Source of the DNA: Sisyra terminalis
Lineage: Eukaryota; Arthropoda; Insecta; Neuroptera; Sisyridae
Reading direction: 5' to 3'
DNA length: 64,000 bases
Assembly (NCBI GenBank): GCA_958496175.1
Contig: OY292278.1
Span: 50,344,001-50,408,000, forward strand
The notes beneath the pieces are model-generated. The model saw only the letters and a program-made list of their open reading frames with translations. It was not told the DNA's origin and searched no databases. The translations under genes were made by a program, and so were the position numbers. Shown here piece by piece: positions 1 through 10,736 of the stretch; positions within the stretch are counted from its first letter, which is position 1; every line of letters begins with the position of its first letter.

Positions 1-254
1 CAGGAACAAGTTAGAGAAAAAAGTTTGGAATAAAATTTGAAGGTCTTTACATCAATAATAATTGTGGAAAATTTAAATTAAATATTGTCATCCACTCTTG
101 AGAAAATGGAAAATATTTGAAAACATGGATATTTGATATAATGCTTGGAAATTAATTGTATTTTCTTTAAGAAACTTTGCATCAAATAAAATTGGTACGA
201 AAGATGTTGATCTCACAATTGATTTTCGGTCCAATTATTTCAAACAGTTAATTT

Positions 255-601
255 GATTCAAGATAGGGGATAGGGGGGTTAACAATTATCAATGTTTCAC
301 CGCATTCGCTTAAAGCTAAAATTTTTCTGTACGACCATCAAAATCTTAAAAGATTTTTCTAGGAGTTAAACGTGAATAGTTTCTATTGGTGGTAGTTTAA
401 GTTTGAATACCAAATAAAAATTATTTTCCTAAGACTGTCAAGAGGAACTAAATTTCAAATGGCTTTTTTTGTAGAACCATTAGTTCTGCCTAAAAATATA
501 TTTGTATATTTGTAGATCCAATGTGCAACAAAGTTTTCCCACATTGATCCAACATATTTCTTAGATTATAAGATTGAACCACCCCCCAACCCCCTATCAA
601 G
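255..601. repeat. Possible small inverted-repeat element with G-rich ends
   Basis: A G-rich stretch at about 258-282 (TTCAAGATAGGGGATAGGGG and following bases) is roughly the reverse complement of a C-rich stretch at 575-601. The pair would make a MITE-like unit of about 345 bp. The match is imperfect and no target duplication is clear. The rest of 1-1000 is AT-rich sequence in which I see no gene. Confidence 0.35.
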
Positions 602-999
602 TGCAATACTTTCTTCAAAATTCTTCTTGAAATTTTGAAAAGCGCTATAGCATAGGAAAAATTTCAAAATAAAGCCTTTAGCCTCTGACATTTTTATAAA
701 CTAACATAGATCTACTGAATGCATAAAAAAATTGTCTTCTTAAAATTTACACCAGCCCTGTTTCACAACCCTTATAGGATATTAGGGATGTTAAGTTTTA
801 TTAGTCAAAGGTAGCGAAGATTTAAACCTAAATATCCAGATTTTTTCGTGGAAAATTTACAAATAATATTAATAAAAAAGGCGGCCTTATGACCAAAGCT
901 TTTTAAAGCTTTTAAAGCTATTTTTTGAATAACTTAATCAAGTGAATGATAGACAAATTAATTGACATCTGACAGAAAAGGACAAATATAACTATCGTA

Positions 1000-2075
1000 A
1001 AAAATTTGATTTCCTAATCCATCCAGAAGATGAATTAACAAATTTGTAGTTGATATTAACTTCAGATGATTGAAATTTCAAAAAATGTCTTCAAAAGCTT
1101 TAATTTCAGGACTCAAATTCTTGATTTTTTTCAACGATTTTTAAGAGCTTTTTAAGGACTTTTAGTTCTCCAATACAAAAACACAAACTTTAAATTACTG
1201 TTATACGATAGCCCTAGATCGTTAATGAAATTCAGAGCTTTTCAGGCCAAATTAGGAGCCAAAATCATTGTAAAACCAATCAAAATATTGGGCATTCTTT
1301 TGGGGTATTTTATTGATCATTTTTATTCCAAAGCAAGTACAAAGAAATTTCAATTCTTTCCCAGCAAATATAACCATCATATGATATTTGATCTCCTAAA
1401 GATAACCAGAAGATGGATTAACAAATTGGTAGCTGATATTGACTACAGATTGTTGAAATTTCAAGAAATGGCTGTAAATCTAAGACTCAAATTCTTGATT
1501 TCGCTCGATAATTTGTATAAGCTTTTAATGAGCTTTTAGTCCTTTATTAAAGAAACACAAGCTTTAAATTACTGTTATACGATAGCTATAGATCGCTAAG
1601 AAAATTCAGAGCTTTTTGGGCCAAATTGGAAATCAAAATCATTGTAAACCATTCATAATATGGGGCACTCTTTTGGGTACTTTATTGATCATTTTTGCTC
1701 CAAAGAAAGTACAAAGAAATTTCAATTCTTTCCCAGCAAATATGACCATCATATGATATTTAATCTCCTAAAGGTAACCAGAAGATGGATTAACAAATTG
1801 GTAGCTGATATTGACTTCAGATTGTTGAAATTTCCAAAAATGGCTTCAAAAGCTTTGATTTCGCTCGATAATTTGTATAAGTTTTTACTGGGCTTTTAGT
1901 TTTTGATTAAAGAAATACTAGCTTTAAATTACTGTTGTACTATAGCCATAGATCGCTAATGAAATTCAGAGGGGGTACATTCATATTGGGTATTCTTTAG
2001 AGTATTTTATTGGTAATTTTTGCTCGAAAGAAAATGCAAAGAAATTTCAATTCTTTCCCATGAATTTTTTTCATC
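1000..2075. repeat. Tandem repeat, period about 372 bp, three copies
   Basis: The same text recurs at about 1011, 1393 and 1765 (landmark CTCCTAAAG/ATAACCAGAAGATGG), giving periods of 382 and 372 bp. Another landmark, TTTAAATTACTGTTATACGATAG, appears in each unit. The last copy is cut by an internal deletion near 1970 and ends about 2070. Apparent ORFs of 104 and 79 aa here are the same repeat read twice and look like repeat translations rather than proteins. The third unit may supply exon 1 of the cuticle gene downstream (see 1753-1773). Confidence 0.8.
1753..1773 (+). other. Weak candidate first coding exon of the upstream cuticle gene
   Basis: ATG at 1753 opens a seven-codon frame (MIFNLLK) followed at 1774 by a GTAACC donor in phase 0, which is the phase needed by the exon at 2149. 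Joined, it would give a credible signal peptide (MIFNLLK + [13 protein letters not shown]). Against it: the sequence lies inside a tandem repeat, the other unit has GATAACC instead of the donor, and I see no TATA or initiator at the right distance. The true exon 1 may lie upstream of this window. Confidence 0.22.
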
Positions 2076-2148
2076 AAAAAGCTTGAGACTAAAAATTTTC
2101 CAGGTTTAAATTAATTTCTAAATTCATTCAAATCTTTATCTTTTTCAG

Positions 2149-3862
2149 ATATTTCTTCTTATTTGTTTAACACGCCAATTTCACGCACAAAATCCGCTCG
2201 GAATTTACGCTCCCGATCATGAAAACTACGAATCTGTAAGTATCTAATTACAAATCGCTGATTAGTATCGATCAATCTTCCGTTCATCCACACCTCGATT
2301 AATCCGAAAGTAAAATCAGCTAAAATTTCATTTCCTCAATTAAAAAAAAAAAAAACCGGCAGATTTTTCTGTCATCATTTCATAATAAATCCAAGAAAAA
2401 TGGGAAACAAATTTTAATTGCAATATCCGTAACTTAATTAGTTCTTGACACCTCTTTCAAATCATATTCCTCTATAGATCATATATTTTGTTGGGAAAGT
2501 TGAAATGATTGTCAATTGAGACTATAGAAAGTCAGGAGCAATCATCTGGTCAAACTAGTCGGTATTTCTTTGAAAAAAAAAAGTAGATTCGTTATATCTG
2601 ACTTTATTTTTTAGCACCATCCCAAATACAGCTTTAGTTATGGCGTGAAAGATGGCAAAACCGGGGACATAAAGCACCAGTGGGAGACACGCGATGGTCA
2701 CAGTGTTAAAGGACAATATGCGCTACAAGAACCGGATGGAAGTATACGAACCGTGGATTATACGGCCGATGAAAAAAGTGGTTTCAATGCGGTGGTAAAA
2801 CATAGTGGACCTTCGGTCCACCCCATCAAGGAGCCCATCAGTTCCATGTACATGGATAAAAAGGAACCGGAAAAAGTATTCAGCTCGTATATCCAACCAA
2901 AAAATATTGATCTAACCATTGTTCATCCGACCGAACATAAAGTTCCTGACATCCACGAAAGTTATCCCCAAAGCATCGTATTATCTCCGCAAAAGTACCA
3001 CGAACCAAAACCAAAAGGACACGTCCACCATTTCCATTCAGTGAGTGAAGCCCTACGACATTTGGACACCCCACAAAAACAAGAACCACGCAAAATCGAA
3101 CCAGAATTCGAAACCACTCTACTAAAAGACGGCGAAATCGACTGGAGTCAATTCAAAAACGCCTATGGCAATCTAGAAGAATACAACGGAAGTCCATCAT
3201 ACGGAAGCGAAATTTTCGACGTTAGTAAACTGGAACTCGAATCCGAACATGGCAAATTTTCCGAACCGGACGACGCCATGAAACCATCACACGAACTCAG
3301 CAACAGTGAAATCAGCAACTACAAAACCGACATCGTAAAATATTCCTCGAAATTTATCGAACCCGAAAAAATCGAATCGGGATTCAAACCAGTCGACCAT
3401 GGAAAACACTACAAAATAACCCAGCCGGCCTACAAAGGATATCTCGAATCGACCATGACGAGCTTCACGCGCGATCCACCCCGCAAAGCTCAGCCGGCCA
3501 AAAAGCTCAAACCATACACAACACCTGGACTGGCCCACTTTGCGAGCAGTGGCGGAGGGTTCAAAAAGCACCCGAAGCCAGTCGCCCCGGTGCCACCCCC
3601 GTTGCCACCATATCAACCACATTTTGCGTTCATTCCAAACAATGGTAAACCAAAAACAAATAAAATAGACTATAACAGTTATTTTCAAGGGAAAAAAAAT
3701 CCCAACGGACCTATTCTTTTTCCAGTGAAGAGGCAGGACGACGCCGACGTCACTGAGTCCCAACGACAGGCGTCGCTAAAGCTCTATGAGGCTATACTCC
3801 GATCTCAAAATCCTTATGGGGCGCGGTACGCCAAACATATTCATGTCCTTAGCGACCCTTAA
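2149..3862 (+). CDS. RR-2 cuticular protein with long C-terminal tail (5' partial)
   Basis: Structural cuticle protein, expected to be secreted and to bind chitin. Two exons are visible: 2149-2235 (acceptor TTTTTCAG, donor GTAAGT) and 2615-3862 (acceptor TTTTTTAG), both phase 0, ending in TAA. They encode 444 residues. The first begins with a hydrophobic run (IFLLICL) and FHA, the end of a signal peptide; its ATG exon is missing or uncertain. The RR-2 domain follows at once: [57 protein letters not shown]. After it come about 345 residues without a clear repeat, rich in Lys, Glu, His, Pro and Tyr, with a proline stretch ([11 protein letters not shown]) and a late basic site (VKRQDD). Many RR-2 proteins are only 150-250 residues, so this tail is unusual. 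Base composition is much richer in GC than the flanks, as for real coding DNA. Domain call is firm; the tail's role is unknown. Confidence 0.93.
2236..2614 (+). other. Intron of the upstream cuticle gene
   Basis: A 379-bp GT-AG intron: GTAAGT donor at 2236, pyrimidine-rich tract and TTTTTTAG acceptor ending at 2614. It joins ...NYES to HHPKYSF in phase 0, placing the splice just before the RR domain, as is common in this family. Confidence 0.88.
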
Positions 3863-4028
3863 GTTTCCGCAATTTTTTTTTTCTTTGAAAAAATGTTTTT
3901 TTCTTATTTTAAGATGTTTAAGTGTACCTGACTTTGTTGAGTTATATTGTTAAGCTATTTGTATTCGTTATTTATATTTTTATTGTTTTACTAATGATTT
4001 TTTTGTAACCATTGTTGTGAACTACATA

Positions 4029-4034
4029 AATAAA
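4029..4034 (+). terminator. Poly(A) signal of the upstream cuticle gene
   Basis: AATAAA about 165 bases after the TAA stop at 3862, in an AT-rich 3' UTR, followed by a T/G-bearing stretch. It is the first canonical hexamer after the stop. Confidence 0.6.
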
Positions 4035-4678
4035 AAATATTGTTAAAATGAAGATTTAACTACTAAAGTTGCTTAATTAAAAGTTCAGAAAACTCTTCAG
4101 AATTTTAAGCCAAGATCCATTAATTACGAAGTGGTTATTTTAACATTTAAAGCAACAATTGACATGGTCCAAACCACTTGTTCATGTCCAAAAATTTAGT
4201 CTTAAAGTAAAGGATTTTCAATCAATGTCTATAACGATTGAAATCGATAATACATCTTCAATTTTTTTACCACTTTTGTCTACTGGCATAAGCCAGGAAA
4301 TCTCAATAATTGAGAATTGAAAAATTGAAATTTTAAGTCCAAATGACAAAATTTGACTTAAATTTTTTTTTTATTTCATAAATCATTTATCAAATAAATT
4401 ATTTGGCAAAGAAATCTTCTAAAAGATTGAAGAAGATTGCCATAAATAAATCATTTAATGAAACATCAAATTTTTAAAATTTCCTATTATTTTCGGAAAC
4501 TGTTAGGGAAAATTTACAAAAATTTGGACAAGATTACAAAAAATATCTGTGTTGTCCATTTACCTATATTATTTCATCGCTATTTTTATTGCAACGATAT
4601 TTAAAAGAGTTTTAAAGTATAGTTCAAAGATCACCGTTTGTGTTCTTATCAAGCATTGAAGTCTCCAATAGAAATGTA

Positions 4679-4707
4679 ACCAACTATAATTAATAATTAT
4701 AGTTGGT
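4679..4707. repeat. Perfect 29-nt palindrome at a repeat-unit junction
   Basis: ACCAACTATAATTA, one central A, then TAATTATAGTTGGT: 14-bp arms with no mismatch. It lies exactly between the end of one array unit (just after the core at 4636-4666) and the start of the next. Confidence 0.8.
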
Positions 4708-5360
4708 AGATTAAAATTTCAGCAAACTCTTCAGAATTTAAAGCCAAAATCCATTAATTACATAGTAGTTATTTTAACAATTAAAGTAACAATTGACATG
4801 GTCCAAATCACTTGTTCAATTCTAAAAATTTGGCCTTAAAAGGTTATTCAATCAATGTCGATAACAATTAAAATCGAGAATTTATCATCAAATTTTTAAC
4901 AACCGCGGTCAATTAAGGTATAATTTTGGAAGTCTTAACAATCAATTTTTTAAAATATTATTATTTCCTATTCTTTTTGGAAAGTATTAAGGAAAAAAAA
5001 CAAAGATAAATTTTATTGTCCTTTTACGTTAATAATTTCATCATTATTTTCATTGCAACAATTTTTAAAAGAGTTTTAAAGTATAACTCAAATAACACCG
5101 TATTTAAAGCAACAATTAACATGGTGCAAACCACTTATTAATTTTCAAAAATTTTGCTTTAAAAGTAAAGTTTTTTCAATCAATGTCTATAACAATTGAA
5201 ATTGAGAATTCATCCTGGTTTTTTTTACAATTTTGGTCTACTGACATAAAGTTTAGGAAATCGCACCAATAGAGATTTTTAGTTTCGTTGACAAAAAATT
5301 GCTTAAAAAAATTGAAACAAATTTTTCATCACAATTTAAATTTCACACCATTATTTGATT

Positions 5361-5597
5361 CGTTTATTTTGAAAGTGACATAAGCCCATTTCAAGGACGG
5401 TTTATATGGTGATTCTTGTTCTTGTAACTAGAACAAAATATATTAATTATTTAACTGCTAAGTGTTCAGAAATTACTGATTTTAACAAAAACGCCAATTA
5501 TTCTCTCCTCCTTAGTGTCTTATGTTCCTATGGTTAAAAATGATAATACTATAGGGATTTTTCTTGAAATGGACTTAACTTACTTTCAAAATAAACG
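5361..5597. mobile_element. MITE with CGTTTATTTTGAAAGTG inverted ends (copy 1)
   Basis: Starts CGTTTATTTTGAAAGTGAC and ends with the near reverse complement CTTTCAAAATAAACG, 237 bp. The internal text (CTTGTAACTAGAACAA, TTTAACTGCTAAG, CAAAAACG, TCTCCTCCTTAGT, CTATAGGG) is shared with 26753-26982 and 27145-27315. No transposase. Family not recognised. Confidence 0.75.
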
Positions 5598-7170
5598 ACG
5601 CATTTGTTAAATGAATTATTTAACATGAAAATCATCTAAAAGATTAAACAAGATTGCCATAAATAAATCATTACGTGGTACATCAATTTATAAGAAAATA
5701 TTATTTTCTGTTTTTTTGCGGAAAGTATTAAATTTTTTTTTCTAAAATCTGGACAAGAATATAAAGAATAATTTTATTGGCCTTTTACTTTTATAAATTT
5801 ACCACAACATTTATTTTAACAATTTTTAAAACAGCTTTAAAGTATAACTCAGAGGTCATCGTTTGTGTTCTTACCAACCGTTGAAGTCTCCCATATAAAG
5901 TCTATAGGGAAACAAGTATAAGTAGTACAAAACCCATACAATTGTATTGATTTTTCCTTCTCGACAACTGTTATTAACTTTAGATTACGATTTATAAAGT
6001 TTTTACTATCAAAAATTCACCCTTTGAGTAGATAGTAAAAAAATAATATTAAATATCCTAAAACAAATAATATATTATTATATCATGAAACTATTAGCTA
6101 CTTAAGTTGATAAATTAAAATTTCAGTAAACTGTTATAACAATATTGATAACAATTGAAATGGAGAATTTATCATCAATTTTTTTCAACAACTTTGATCA
6201 ACTAAGATAAAATTTAACAGATCTCAACAATTGAGGATTTAAAAATTGGGATTTTAATTTGTTAAAAATTAAGTTTTATTGATAAAAAATTATTAAAAAA
6301 AAAATTTTTAATCAAATTTTTCATCTCACTTTGTATTCCTCACTATTATTTCTTAAACAAACTATTTGGTAAAGAAATCATTTAAAAGATAGTCCCAAAT
6401 AAATCATTAAATCGAACATCAATGTATTAAAATATTATTATTTATTACTATTTTCGGAAAGTATTAAGGAAAATTTTCAAAAATGTGGACAAGATTACAA
6501 AGAATGATTTTATTGTCCTTATACCTTTATAATTTTATTACTATTTTCATTGCAACAATTTTTAAAAGTGTTGTAAAGTATAACTCAAAGACTACGGTTT
6601 GTGTTCTTACCAAGCATTGAAGTCTCCAATATAAATGCTATAGGGAAACAAGCGTTAGTTCGATATTCATACGAATTGTAGTGATTTTTCAACATTTCAA
6701 CAACTTTTATCGACGAAAGATAATAATTTGTAACGCAAAAAAATAATTTTTAAAATCCCAAAACAAATCATATATCGACCTAAGTTCTTTTTTGTAAATT
6801 TTCTAGGAAATCTAAAAAAACGTTTTAATTTAAAAAAATGGAGAAACAAATAAAAAAGAATAAAATATTGTTGAAAATATGATGATTGTTGGCTATATAC
6901 ATAAAATTATGTTTACCTACTAAACTTGTATTAGCCAAGCAGCTTTTTTGAAGTTAGACAATAAGTATTCTAAATTAAAAATTACATAGTAGTAAAGTAA
7001 TCAAATAAATCAATAAGAATATTTTATATAAAATAGTAAGTTAATATTTTTAAATGGTTTAATCTAATTATGAACCAAATTATTAGTTACATTTAGAAAT
7101 ATCGGTAACGTCAATGTAAAACGCAAAGAACATAATTTGTGTTCTAACCAAGCATTGAAGTCTCCTGCAA

Positions 7171-8178
7171 GCCATAGATAAAACAGCTTATGTATGGTAT
7201 ATTTACGAATTTTATAGAATTTTTAATTTCTGAAATTACAATCGATTTAATATTTAGTCTATAAAGTTTCAACGCTTTAAAAAAATCACTCTTAAAGTGG
7301 ATAAATTAATCATGGAAAAATCGAAAAAAAAACATATTTGACTTGAGGGATTTCACTGGAATTTCTACTTTTGAAGTTTCAACTCTTTAAAGTAAAAGAA
7401 AATTCTTATAATCTTCGGTATTAAAAAGATTATAAAAATTATCATATCTTATGAATTTTTCGTCTGATTTGACTATGGTCCACTGCGATACAGTCTAGGA
7501 AGTCTCTACAATGTTGTAGAAAAAATATTGCTTTATTGCTAAAGATAATTTTTGACGAAATTTAGGCATCAATGGCACTAAGAGTCAATCGATAACACCA
7601 TTCGGTGTTGCCACAAAAAAGCTCACTAAAAGCCGTTTATTTGTGCCCATTGTTGCGTGATAATGCCAAAGGAGGCGTTCTTTTAATTTCAAGAGTTGGT
7701 GGAAAAGATTTACAGCTGCTAACTTCCTGAATTTAACTATGCTATTCTTGTGCAACTAGTTTGATTGTACTTAAATGATTTGAATGGTGCATGCAGCTTT
7801 CAAGCTACTATTTTCCCAAAATTCATCAAAAAAAATTTGAGTCAATTTCCTAGTTATAATAAAGCAATAGTTTTAGATAGTTTGCAAAAATATTATATCC
7901 AATTTTTATATTATATAACGATGAATAACTTATTTAAAATGCCTTATTTAAATAATTGATACATTGACCAATTCTTTAGATCATCTTTTCCACTTTGCTT
8001 TACTACAGCAATGTTATTCAGAGTGCAAAAAGTTTATGATCTACCAAATCTAAATGCATCTTCAACCGATTCAGTAGCCTCAAATTTATACGATTATACC
8101 GACTAAAATAATCACAATTAAGTGCTCTAAATATATTCTTTTATTCATGACAAAATTCAGATCTCAGCTTTTATTAAA
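7171..8178. other. AT-rich stretch without a recognised gene
   Basis: I see no domain, no splice-consistent coding block and no clear repeat here. The 64-codon frame at 7765 is low complexity and rich in Asn, Tyr and Phe, as expected from AT-rich noncoding DNA. Confidence 0.5.
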
Positions 8179-8488
8179 TAAGAAGACATTACAGGTTGTT
8201 TAAGATCGGTTTTTTTGGTAAATATTTTTAATATTCAATTAGCTACGTTTCGTTACGTATCGTAACTTCATCAGGCTTCTTGATTCACAAATTACATGTA
8301 ATGTGTATGGGTAGAGTGTGTAATTTTTTAATTTTTATTTATTTATTGAATTTAAATTGAAAAAATTATATTTTTTGTGAATCAAGAAGCCTGAAGAAGT
8401 TACGATACGTAACGAAACGTAGCCTAATTGAATAGTAAAAATATTAAATAAAAAAACCGACCTCATACAATCTGAATTGTCTTCTTAT
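8179..8488. mobile_element. Foldback remnant with hammerhead-like cores, possibly Penelope-like
   Basis: Two arms of about 115 bp, 8179-8292 and 8375-8488, are reverse complements; each runs from TAAGAAGAC through a GGTCGGTTTTTTT-like block to CTTCTTGATTCACAAA. Each contains the string GTTACGATACGTAAC, a 5-bp stem with 5-nt loop, preceded by CTGATGA (minus strand, 8268-8274) or its mutated form CTGAAGA (plus strand, 8391-8397), and followed by GAAAC. That order is the conserved core of a hammerhead ribozyme. Stems I and III are not evident. Hammerhead motifs are known in the terminal repeats of Penelope-like elements, so a remnant of such an element is the most likely reading. Confidence 0.6.
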
Positions 8489-8654
8489 TCTCTACAAGTT
8501 CATTTTCGGTTGAAATAATTTTTAAAACATAAAGTTTGCGATTTTTAATATTTTTTAAGAGGTCAAGGATGTTGAAATTCTTTAGTGCAAAATGGTGCCG
8601 AGAAAACAAAGTTCAAATTACCCGCCGTTTTAGTTCTATCTGTACTATCTAATA

Positions 8655-8720
8655 CAGCGGTTCCTAACCTTTTTCAGCCGCGGACCCCCAAGGAAATCAA
8701 GCATAATGCCAAGGACCCTT
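8655..8720 (+). mobile_element. Solo hAT-like transposon end
   Basis: CAGCGGTTCCTAACCTTTTT followed by a CGCGGACCCC block is the usual look of a hAT terminal repeat. I found no matching opposite end nearby, so it is probably a truncated or old copy. The rest of 8496-9790 is AT-rich with no gene I can support. Confidence 0.5.
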
Positions 8721-9789
8721 GAGTGAAAAATAGGTGCAATTTTCGGACAATATTATATTTTCCAAGTTTGCTAAAAGTTACTAGATTTAGAAAAAAAACA
8801 GGTTTTGCCAACACCTTTGACAAATATTCATTTTTAAATTCAACCACATAAAATAAATCTCTCCTCGTTTGCCCAGATTGTAAATTACAATTAAGGAGGA
8901 AAAAAATTTGAAATAAATTGCTACAATTAATTCATTTTCACCACTTAAATCAATGAATATGCATAGATCACAAAATGCAAATGCATATTCCATCAAATAT
9001 TTGCAATAATCGATAATAATAAATAACCGACACTCATTGATTTTCTATATATTTACCGGGGAATTTTTTTCTTGTACACTTCGTGTTCGTTTTTGTTGGA
9101 CTTGATGTAGTCCAGTTCTTCAACATGTTGTATTTCTATTGGACACGACACGACAATGCCTATTTGCCTCGACTATATAAATCAAGTGTTGTTTGTACTC
9201 AACAATTTCTTGTGCAATAATTATATTATTATTAATAATAATAAATAGCTAGTAATGGGCATAGGAAAGTAACCACCGCCTTTAAAAAAACAAACATTTG
9301 CTTGTATGCTAGTTAAACAGTAACTTTTATATGCAAATTGCCATGAAAAATGTGCAACTGACATGAAAAGCTACTTATTGTTGCTTAATTGTAATAATGT
9401 TTTCAAAATATCAATGTAAATTAAATAATAAATTAATTGGATTAAAAAAACTGTTGACTACTACTGCTTTGATTACCAACATAGAAGAGATCTAATTAGC
9501 AAAACTATTAGTGATATGTGAGCTTTTTTTAAATGGAAAACTTTAAGCTTTATAACGGTCTAAAAGTGTTTTAAAATATAAAGCTTTATTCCCATGAATT
9601 TTTACTAAATATTGAAACTCCCTACGTTGTAATTTGGTGGAAATTTCATTCAAATCAAGTAAAAAATTCTTAAGGATAAAATTTTTAAAATGATAAGGAT
9701 AAATTTTCAAAAGGTTGAAACTTAAAATCATTACAAATTATACTCTTAAATCAGTAGCAATGACCTTATTAGCTTAATTCATATATCTC

Positions 9790-9837
9790 TTATTTCCCTA
9801 CAGTTCTTATATGTGGGGAGACTTCAATGCTTGGTAA
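9790..9837 (-). repeat. 31-nt core repeat, minus strand, split by a MITE
   Basis: GGAGACTTCAATGCTTGGTAA at 9817-9837 is the reverse of the core seen in the 4-7 kb array. Its continuation (TAAGGACATAAACAGT) resumes at 10237, directly after the MITE at 9838-10236, so the MITE landed inside this repeat. Confidence 0.75.
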
Positions 9838-10236
9838 GGGGCCGTTCATAAAATACGCCATACTAAAATAAACTTTTTCTGACCCCCTTCCCTCCCCCCA
9901 TTGTCACGCTGTGTCACACTTTCTGTGACCCTTCTAGAAATATTTCGCCACAAAACTAAGATCCCCCGCCCCTCAATATGATAAATTTCAATTAAAAGTG
10001 CACAAATTTCTATACATTTAAAAATTCTATATATTTAATATTTACTAAATACGAATCGAATGACTTTTTATCATGATAAAAATTGAAAAAGAGAAATAGC
10101 CGAAAGAAATATTAATTTAAAATTTTTTGACAAACGGCGAACATCACGTTACCGAAGACCCCCCCCCTGTCACATCATGTCACACTCAGCAAGATCCCTC
10201 CCCCCTTGTATGTGAACGTATTTTATGAACGGCCTC
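9838..10236. mobile_element. PIF/Harbinger-like MITE with TAA target duplication
   Basis: A 399-bp unit begins GGGGCCGTTCATAAAATAC and ends GTATTTTATGAACGGCCTC: terminal inverted repeats of 19 bp with one mismatch. It is flanked on both sides by TAA (9835-9837 and 10237-10239), which fits the three-base TWA target preference of PIF/Harbinger elements. The interior has C-rich stretches and several GTCACA blocks but no ORF. Insertion into a known repeat (9790-9837) shows both borders exactly. Confidence 0.82.
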
Positions 10237-10394
10237 TAAGGACATAAACAGTAATATCTGACTTTACAGTAAAACGTCTTTAATTGTTGAAAATTGAAAT
10301 TAATTAGTGATCCCCAAAAAATACGTAAATGGAAATTGTTTTATTAATTCATAGATGAGGTCCCAAACATGATTCCACGAAAAAATCTATAACC

Positions 10395-10411
10395 GGGGGG
10401 TGCAACCCCCC
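10395..10411. repeat. G6/C6 hairpin
   Basis: GGGGGG TGCAA CCCCCC, a perfect 6-bp GC hairpin in a stretch that is otherwise about three quarters AT. It may be an end or fragment of an element; I cannot name one. Confidence 0.5.
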
Positions 10412-10736
10412 ATTGACTTTTCCGAAGAAAAAAATCATTATAACTTTTGAAACGTGCAAAATACAAATAAAATAGTTATTATCAAAATAAAAGCTGAGGA
10501 AATTTCCTACAAAAATGGTTCTTTATAAGTTCCTATATGTGGCATAGTTAACGTGAAAATGACGGTTGAAAATATACGAAAACTTAAATTTTCAAAAATC
10601 GTATTACATTACGGTTGATATTTCGGAAATTTTTTGGCATTTTAGGAAAAACAGAAGCCAAATGATTCATTTATTTTTGAACTATATTTCCTTATCTACG
10701 AAAATTCCAAAACTTACTAGTTTTATAATAAAAATA

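Larger units (their letters stand above)
4075..7170. repeat. Degenerate tandem array, unit about 0.6 kb, with conserved 31-nt core
   Basis: Text starting near 4077 (TTCAGAAAACTCTTCAG, then CCATTAATTAC, GACATGGTCCAAA, TTTCAATCAATGTC) recurs near 4712, and partially near 5100 and 6120. Units end with a conserved core, GTTTGTGTTCTTA then (T/C)CAAGCATTGAAGTCTCC, often followed by TATAAA and CTATAGGGAAACAAG. Core copies on + are at 4636-4666, 5861-5891, 6597-6627 and 7136-7165. Flanks are AT-rich and diverged while the core hardly changes. No coding frame is supported. Could be an old satellite or a set of element ends. Confidence 0.72.

Noticed and set aside
1225..1899. Two similar plus-strand frames (104 and 79 aa) that look like paralogous small proteins
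   Set aside because: They are successive units of the 372-bp tandem repeat; the third unit is truncated and no frame is kept open beyond chance. The similarity is explained by the DNA repeat.
2880..3763. Minus-strand frames of 69 and 158 aa opposite the upstream cuticle gene
   Set aside because: They are antisense shadows of the well-supported RR-2 exon; no domain, and Trp/Phe-rich composition as expected from the complement of its Pro/Lys/Glu codons.
7590..7610. Short hairpin AACACCATTCGGTGTT
   Set aside because: A 6-bp stem of this kind is common by chance, and nothing around it suggests an RNA gene.
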